A DNA stretch of 64,000 bases from Pseudomonas fluorescens (lineage in GTDB: Bacteria; Pseudomonadota; Gammaproteobacteria; Pseudomonadales; Pseudomonadaceae). The notes beneath the pieces are model-generated. The model ran no database searches, was not told where the DNA came from, and saw nothing but the letters and a program-made list of their open reading frames with translations. The first letter of the stretch is position 1; the number at the start of each line of letters is the position of its first letter. The position numbers and the translations under genes were made by a program. Location: positions 1 through 64,000 of the forward strand of contig NZ_JAGGOF010000025.1 of assembly GCF_018614775.1 (NCBI RefSeq), given 5' to 3'. This document shows positions 59,540-64,000 of the stretch, piece after piece.

Positions 59540-60334
59540 ATGCTTGTAGATTCCCATTGCCACCTTGATCGCCTCGACCTCGCCGCCCACGACGGCTCCC
59601 TGGATGCCGCGCTGGACGCTGCCCGCCAGCGGGGCGTCGGCCACTTCCTGTGCATCGGCGTCAGCGCCGACAACGCCGCCGACGTCAAGGCGCTGGCTGA
59701 GCGCTATGCCGATGTCGATTGCTCGGTCGGCATCCACCCGCTGGATGTCCAGCCCGATGCGGCGCCGGCGCTCGATTGGTTGCTGCGTGAGCTTGATCAT
59801 CCGCGGGTGGTCGCCATTGGCGAGACCGGCCTGGACTATCACTACGAGCCGCAAGCCGCCGAGGTCCAGCAGGCGTCGTTCCGCCTGCATCTGCAGGCGG
59901 CGCGGCAGACCGGCAAGCCGGTGATCATCCACACCCGCGGTGCGCGGGCCGACACTCTGGCCTTGCTGCGTGACGCTGCGCTGCCCCAGGCCGGGGTGTT
60001 GCACTGCTTCACCGAAGACTGGGACATGGCCAAGGCCGCGCTGGACATGGGCTATTACATCTCCTTGTCCGGGATCGTCACGTTCCGCAATGCCGATGCC
60101 CTGCGCGACGTCGCCAGCAAAGTGCCGGCTGATCGCCTGTTGGTGGAAACCGACGCGCCTTACCTGGCGCCCATTCCCCATCGTGGCAAGCCGAACCTGC
60201 CGCAGTACGTTCGCGAGGTTGCAGAGTTTCTGGCGATGCTGCGGGGCGAGTCCTACGAGCGTTTCGCCGAACAGACGACGGAGAATTTTAAGCAATTGTT
60301 TCCGCTGGCCCATGTGCGTCCGGGGCAGGCCTGA
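59540..60334 (+). CDS. tatD: TatD family hydrolase
   Basis: 264 aa TIM-barrel metallohydrolase: MLVDSHCHLDRLDL, AIGETGLDYH, PVIIHTRGA, LHCFTE, LLVETDAPYLAP. Probable 3'-5' DNase/RNase. Twelve bases after pilZ; last gene of the cluster. Confidence 0.94.
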   Translation: MLVDSHCHLDRLDLAAHDGSLDAALDAARQRGVGHFLCIGVSADNAADVKALAERYADVDCSVGIHPLDVQPDAAPALDWLLRELDHPRVVAIGETGLDYHYEPQAAEVQQASFRLHLQAARQTGKPVIIHTRGARADTLALLRDAALPQAGVLHCFTEDWDMAKAALDMGYYISLSGIVTFRNADALRDVASKVPADRLLVETDAPYLAPIPHRGKPNLPQYVREVAEFLAMLRGESYERFAEQTTENFKQLFPLAHVRPGQA

Positions 60335-60343
60335 ATTTCATGC

Positions 60344-60471
60344 AAAAAAAACCCGGGTTCTGGGGGGTGAATCCGGGTTAAGACCATTAGGAGTAAAACA
60401 AAGGCACGCGGTCCCTTGGTACCTTTATCAGCGCGTCACTTGGGGGAGATGTCGCGCCGACAGTTGAAGTA
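60344..60471 (-). ncRNA. rgsA: Candidate small RNA RgsA
   Basis: Between tatD and the TetR gene, where the RpoS-dependent sRNA RgsA is encoded in other pseudomonads. On the minus strand a strong terminator (AACCCGG / CCGGGTT stem followed by eight T, 60344-60380) lies about 128 nt downstream of a GCATACT box (60478-60483 region) resembling a sigma-S -10. The RNA would begin near AATACTTCAACTGTCGGCGC. A minus-strand terminator here is unexplained by any gene. Length and exact start are inferred, and the identification rests on position and memory of the family. Confidence 0.7.
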
Positions 60472-60610
60472 TTGATCAGTATGCCGACGCGTCCAGTCGG
60501 GCCCGGGCGGTTTTTAAACAGATTTGGAATACGCTCGCTTCGGTTAGGTTCTCATTGTCGCCAAGCTTTGAAGTTAGAGCGTGTCGAGCTGAATCCAGGG
60601 GAGCAGGGTG

Positions 60611-60662
60611 TGCACGGTTTTCTGAAGAACTGAGGCGCAGAACGGATGATCCGTGCATTTTT
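60611..60662 (+). other. Hairpin with T-run ahead of the TetR gene
   Basis: TGCACGG / CCGTGCA arms, an inner ACGGATGATCCGT hairpin sharing the right arm, then TTTTT. It could stop transcripts entering the TetR gene from the left, or switch between two folds. Confidence 0.5.
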
Positions 60663-60718
60663 GCGTAAGTTAGGCATAATACCCGGCTTCGAATTTTGAC
60701 CCTTCAGACCTTTTTCTT

Positions 60719-61357
60719 ATGCACAAAGAACCCCGTAAGGTCCGTGAGTTTCGCCGCCGCGAGCAGGAAATTCTCGACACCGCGCTCAAGTTGTTCCTCG
60801 ACCAGGGTGAAGACAGCGTCACCGTCGAGATGATTGCGGATGCCGTGGGTATCGGCAAAGGCACGATTTATAAACATTTCAAATCCAAGGCGGAGATCTA
60901 CCTGCGCCTGATGCTCGATTACGAGCGCGATTTGAACGAGCTGCTGCATTCGGCCGATGTGGACAAGGACAAGGAAGCCCTGTCCCGGGCGTACTTCGAG
61001 TTCCGCATGCGCGACCCGCAGCGCTACCGCCTGTTCGATCGCCTGGAAGAAAAGGTGGTCAAGGGCAACCAGGTGCCTGAAATGGTCGAGGAGTTGCACA
61101 AGATCCGTGCCTCGAACTTCGAACGCCTGACGCTGCTGATCAAGGGGCGGATCACCGAAGGCAAGCTCGAAGACGTGCCGCCTTATTTCCATTACTGCGC
61201 TGCCTGGGCGTTGGTGCACGGCGCGGTGGCGCTGTATCACTCGCCGTTCTGGAGCAATGTGCTGGAAGATCAGGAAGGCTTCTTCCAGTTCCTGATGGAC
61301 ATTGGCGTGCGCATGGGCAACAAGCGCAAGCGCGATACGGACGTCCCGAGCAACTGA
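60719..61357 (+). CDS. TetR/AcrR family transcriptional regulator
   Basis: 212 aa. N-terminal HTH (ILDTALKLFLDQGEDSVTVEMIADAVGIGKGTIYKHFKSKAEIY) at about residues 15-60, then a helical ligand domain containing a run of aromatic residues (PPYFHYCAAWALVHGAVALYHSPFW). Ligand and targets unknown. A TAGGCATAAT -10-like string lies about 45 bp upstream. Confidence 0.93.
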   Translation: MHKEPRKVREFRRREQEILDTALKLFLDQGEDSVTVEMIADAVGIGKGTIYKHFKSKAEIYLRLMLDYERDLNELLHSADVDKDKEALSRAYFEFRMRDPQRYRLFDRLEEKVVKGNQVPEMVEELHKIRASNFERLTLLIKGRITEGKLEDVPPYFHYCAAWALVHGAVALYHSPFWSNVLEDQEGFFQFLMDIGVRMGNKRKRDTDVPSN

Positions 61358-61492
61358 CATTCAGCTGCCTGATTGCGCCATGTCTGCTTACATGGCGCAG
61401 TGCCCCAGGAATATACTCAGGCATGGGCCTTGCGCAAACCTGATTTCTAGGTCAAGTTTCGCCAGCCCGATTCTTCTTCCGCCGGAGTGATC

Positions 61493-62461
61493 ATGATCGT
61501 TGATCGTCAAGGCAGGCGCTTCCGCAATCTGCGGATCAGCCTGACTTCAGCCTGCAATTACGCCTGTACCTACTGCGTGCCCGACGGCAAGCGGCTGGTG
61601 GCTGCGCAGGATGAGCTGTCGGCCGACGCGATGGCGCGTGGCGTCGCCTACCTGATCGAGGCTGCTGGTATCGAGCGTCTGCGCATTACCGGCGGCGAGC
61701 CGTTGGTCAGTCCCAAGCTCGAACGGTTCATGACCGCGGTGGGGCAGATGGGCCTGGAAGACATCAGCCTGACCACCAACGGCCAGTTGCTGGCAAAGAA
61801 GCTGCCCCTGCTGGTAGACGCCGGTATCCGCCGCATCAACGTTTCCCTCGACACCCTGGACCCCGCGGCGTTTCGCAGTATCGCCCGTGGCGGCGACCTG
61901 GCGACGGTGCTCGATGGCATGGAGCAGGCCCGGGCCGCGGGGATTAAGATCAAGGTCAACATGGTGCCGTTGCGCGGGCAGAACCTGGACCAGGTGATGC
62001 CATTGCTCGACTATTGCCTGGCGCGGGGCTACGAGCTGCGATTCATCGAGTTGATGCGCATGGGCCACCTGGCCAGCGACTCCAATGCATTCCTGCAGCA
62101 GTTCGTCAGCCTCCAGCAATTGCTCAGCCTGATCGGTGGTCAGTACGAGTACCTGCAAGCCGACGCGCCAGTGGATGCCACGGCGGTGCGCTATGAGATT
62201 CCGGGGCAGGGGCATTTTGGTGTGATTGCAAACGAAAGCGTGCCGTTTTGCCGTACCTGTTCGCGGCTGCGGTTGTCCTCCACGGGGTGGTTGCATGGTT
62301 GCCTGTCGTCGAGCAATCGGCACTTCGTCGGGGACCTGCTGGACAAACCTCGTCACCAGGCGCTGCCAGCCTTGCAGCGGTTGCTGGTCAAGGCCCTGGG
62401 CGATAAGCAGGAAGTGGCATTTTCCGGCGGCGCGACCGTGATGAAGATCATCGGCGGCTGA
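61493..62461 (+). CDS. moaA: GTP 3',8-cyclase MoaA (radical SAM)
   Basis: 322 aa. First 4Fe-4S site CNYACTYC (Cys 21, 25, 28), TGGEP, and the C-terminal cluster CRTCSRLRLSSTGWLHGCL; the protein ends in Gly-Gly as MoaA requires. First step of molybdopterin synthesis, relevant to the Mo enzyme at 36.4 kb. The ATG at 61493 has GGAG upstream; a GTG two codons earlier is open. Confidence 0.92.
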   Translation: MIVDRQGRRFRNLRISLTSACNYACTYCVPDGKRLVAAQDELSADAMARGVAYLIEAAGIERLRITGGEPLVSPKLERFMTAVGQMGLEDISLTTNGQLLAKKLPLLVDAGIRRINVSLDTLDPAAFRSIARGGDLATVLDGMEQARAAGIKIKVNMVPLRGQNLDQVMPLLDYCLARGYELRFIELMRMGHLASDSNAFLQQFVSLQQLLSLIGGQYEYLQADAPVDATAVRYEIPGQGHFGVIANESVPFCRTCSRLRLSSTGWLHGCLSSSNRHFVGDLLDKPRHQALPALQRLLVKALGDKQEVAFSGGATVMKIIGG

Positions 62462-62472
62462 TCCGGCGCAAT

Positions 62473-62535
62473 CGCGGGCAAGCCTTGCTCCCACAATGTA
62501 AACACCGTACCTGTGGAGCAGGGCTTGTCCGGGAT
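62473..62535. repeat. Degenerate REP-type palindrome
   Basis: CGCGGGCAAGCCTTGCTCCCACA and TGTGGAGCAGGGCTTGTCCGGG are inverted arms of a decayed REP unit, just after moaA. Confidence 0.6.
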
Positions 62536-62651
62536 ACAGTCTCTTCATTCCCCCTGAATAAATCTGACAGCCCGCATTTCATTGAGCTGGCGCAAAAGCT
62601 GCATCCCACGACCATTCGCCGGTTTTCCGACACCGGTTCTTGGAGGGTAGG

Positions 62652-63257
62652 ATGCGTAGCCTGGTTTTGCTGCTGGCCGTTTTGGCGCTTGGCGGTTGCA
62701 TGAATGTCAGCGACATGGGAGAGGGCGTTCGTTATCACATGAGCGACGCCGGCCTGCTGGACCATAGCGACAGCCGTCGGGTGAACAACCTGCGTATCCA
62801 GCCGGACTCGTTCATCTTTATTGCCCAGGGCGCCTTTGCCCCGCCAGGCAGCGCCTATCCGCGGCCCAATGTCGTGGCTGAAGAAGCCTTCAACGGTTTC
62901 ATCGAATATTTCCCCATGGTCCGCCGCGCCCGGGTTCCGGAAGGCCTTGACCAGGCGATGGGCGAAGCCCGTGCCGCCGGCGCGCATTACCTGCTGTACA
63001 CCCGCTTTGCCAAGGCCGATAACCGCATCGGTAACGGCGACGAATGGGCGGATGAAGAAGCCGTGGATCGCCTGGGTGTCGATACCAGCGTGATTCAGAT
63101 CATGTTGATCGAGACCAGCACCCAGTATTTGATTGATACTGCACGCATCAAGAGTCGTGGCGGTTTACTGACGTTGCACGACACACAGCCCCAGGACCTC
63201 ATCGCCACGCCGTTGCGTGAATATGCCCGCAGCCTGCTGGGGATGAGCGACGAATAA
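62652..63257 (+). CDS. DUF4823 domain-containing lipoprotein
   Basis: 201 aa. Lipobox LALGGC after MRSLVLLLAVLA, then the DUF4823 sequence (YHMSDAGLLDHSDSRRVNNLRIQPDSFIFIAQGAF; YLLYTRFAKADNRIG). GGAGGG precedes the ATG at 62652. Periplasmic lipoprotein of unknown function, followed 13 bases later by the DUF1285 gene. Confidence 0.88.
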   Translation: MRSLVLLLAVLALGGCMNVSDMGEGVRYHMSDAGLLDHSDSRRVNNLRIQPDSFIFIAQGAFAPPGSAYPRPNVVAEEAFNGFIEYFPMVRRARVPEGLDQAMGEARAAGAHYLLYTRFAKADNRIGNGDEWADEEAVDRLGVDTSVIQIMLIETSTQYLIDTARIKSRGGLLTLHDTQPQDLIATPLREYARSLLGMSDE

Positions 63258-63270
63258 ACAAGGAGTCACC

Positions 63271-63831
63271 ATGAGCGGACCGCAAAAAGCCAATGACTTG
63301 CTGGGGCAGATCCCCAAGACCAAAGGCCTGCCGCCGGTCCATTTGTGGAACCCGGATTTCTGCGGCGACATCGACATGCGCATCGCCCGGGACGGCACCT
63401 GGTATTACCTGGGCACGCCCATTGGGCGAAAGCCGATGGTCAAGCTGTTCTCCACCATCATCCGCCGCGACGGCGATGATTACTTTCTCATTACCCCGGT
63501 GGAAAAAGTCGGCATCCAGGTCGACGATGCGCCGTTCGTGGCCGTGATCCTGGAAGTCGAAGGCGAGGGGGAAGGCCAGGTGTTGCGCTTCACCTCCAAT
63601 GTCGACGAAATCATTGAGGCCGGTGGCGAGCATCCGATGCGGGTAGTGATCGATCCGCAGACCCAGGAACCCGCCCCCTATGTGCATGTGCGCAGCAATC
63701 TCGAAGCGCTGATCCATCGCAATGTGTTCTATCAGCTGGTGGAGCTGGCGGTCAGCCGCGAGATCGACGGGCAGCGCTGGCTGGGTGTGTGGAGTGGCGG
63801 GGTATTCTTTCCGATCGGCCTTGAACCCTGA
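63271..63831 (+). CDS. DUF1285 domain-containing protein
   Basis: 186 aa, cytosolic. PPVHLWNPDFCGDIDMRIARDGTWYYLGTPIGRKPMVKLFSTIIRRDGDDYFLITPVEKVGI is the family signature. AAGGAGT precedes the ATG. Likely co-transcribed with the DUF4823 lipoprotein gene. Function unknown. Confidence 0.92.
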   Translation: MSGPQKANDLLGQIPKTKGLPPVHLWNPDFCGDIDMRIARDGTWYYLGTPIGRKPMVKLFSTIIRRDGDDYFLITPVEKVGIQVDDAPFVAVILEVEGEGEGQVLRFTSNVDEIIEAGGEHPMRVVIDPQTQEPAPYVHVRSNLEALIHRNVFYQLVELAVSREIDGQRWLGVWSGGVFFPIGLEP

Positions 63832-63839
63832 TTCACCCA

Positions 63840-63928
63840 TGTGGGAGCGAGCCTGCTCGCGATAGCGGCGTGTCAGTAACGGGTTGGTCAACTGACCCGC
63901 CGCTATCGCGAGCAGGCTCGCTCCCACA
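63840..63928. repeat. REP/BIME-type palindrome
   Basis: TGTGGGAGCGAGCCTGCTCG at the left and its complement ending GCTCGCTCCCACA at the right, with GCGATAGCGGCG / CGCCGCTATCGC inner arms. Same family as the element at 28455. The remaining bases to 64000 show no gene. Confidence 0.85.
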
Positions 63929-64000
63929 GTTCGTTCCTGCCAAAATTCAATTGACACCCAATCATATGATGATTAGCGTAAGCCATCTATAAGAGTGGCC

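Noticed and set aside
60476..60658. 60-codon minus-strand frame between tatD and the TetR gene
   Set aside because: No ribosome site or family resemblance; it lies in the probable rgsA promoter region.

Overview
The window is chromosomal DNA of a Pseudomonas of the fluorescens group. This rests on the gene content and order (fadE, lpxK-kdsB-murB, rne/rluC, and rpmF-plsX-fabD-fabG-acpP-fabF-pabC-mltG-tmk-holB as in other pseudomonads), the high GC, and several intergenic REP-type palindromes of the 'TGTGGGAGCGAGC' kind. No prophage, CRISPR array, plasmid gene or antibiotic-resistance cassette was seen. No database search was possible; family calls come from reading the proteins.

Layout. 1-6.7 kb: a metabolic and regulatory stretch (NADP-dependent oxidoreductase, SDR dehydrogenase, MocR-type regulator, HBM-type chemoreceptor, membrane-anchored hypothetical). 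6.9-7.5 kb: a tRNA operon Glu-Gly-Glu-Gly with a consensus promoter and a terminator. 7.5-9.2 kb: a Pr6Pr-type membrane protein and a frameshifted AraC-type regulator. 9.3-22.3 kb: a complete-looking Tad (Flp/type IVb) pilus locus in two convergent operons. The rightward operon is flp1-flp2-prepilin peptidase-AAA ATPase-rcpC-tadG-like-tadE-tadF-tadZ-tadA-tadB-tadC; the leftward one is secretin rcpA-tadD-DUF3613. 22.7-28.5 kb: PA2817-family protein, acyl-CoA dehydrogenase fadE, glutathione S-transferase and an ABC transporter. 28.6-36.2 kb: DUF2062 protein, comEC, then a tightly overlapping envelope operon exbB-exbD-lpxK-Trm112-kdsB-LMW phosphatase-murB. 36.4-40.8 kb: a four-gene molybdenum hydroxylase cassette. 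40.8-42.8 kb: a mosaic palindromic repeat and a complete group II intron. 42.9-50.1 kb: rne, rluC, HAD phosphatase, S49 peptidase and maf. 50.1-60.3 kb: the fatty-acid synthesis cluster running through to tatD. 60.3-64 kb: the candidate sRNA gene rgsA, a TetR regulator, moaA, a DUF4823 lipoprotein and a DUF1285 protein.

How it works together. In the Tad locus two small pilins and two pseudopilins would be trimmed by the dedicated GxGD peptidase and assembled by TadA/TadB/TadC at a site set by TadZ. They would be exported through RcpA, with RcpC and the TadD lipoprotein as partners. The envelope operon supplies lipid A kinase, CMP-Kdo and peptidoglycan precursor enzymes. The fatty-acid cluster couples ribosomal protein L32 to acyl carrier chemistry.

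The most notable observations are: (i) an in-frame TAA at codon 9 of the best-supported secretin (rcpA) reading frame, inside its signal peptide; (ii) a one-base frameshift splitting the AraC-type regulator; (iii) a group II intron seated immediately after the rne terminator, the target habit of class C introns; (iv) a rare 10-mer, CCTAGGGATG, upstream of both Tad operons; (v) an unusual AAA ATPase embedded in the Tad operon; (vi) a probable rgsA sRNA after tatD; and (vii) a perfect-hexamer promoter that would make the yceD mRNA almost leaderless.
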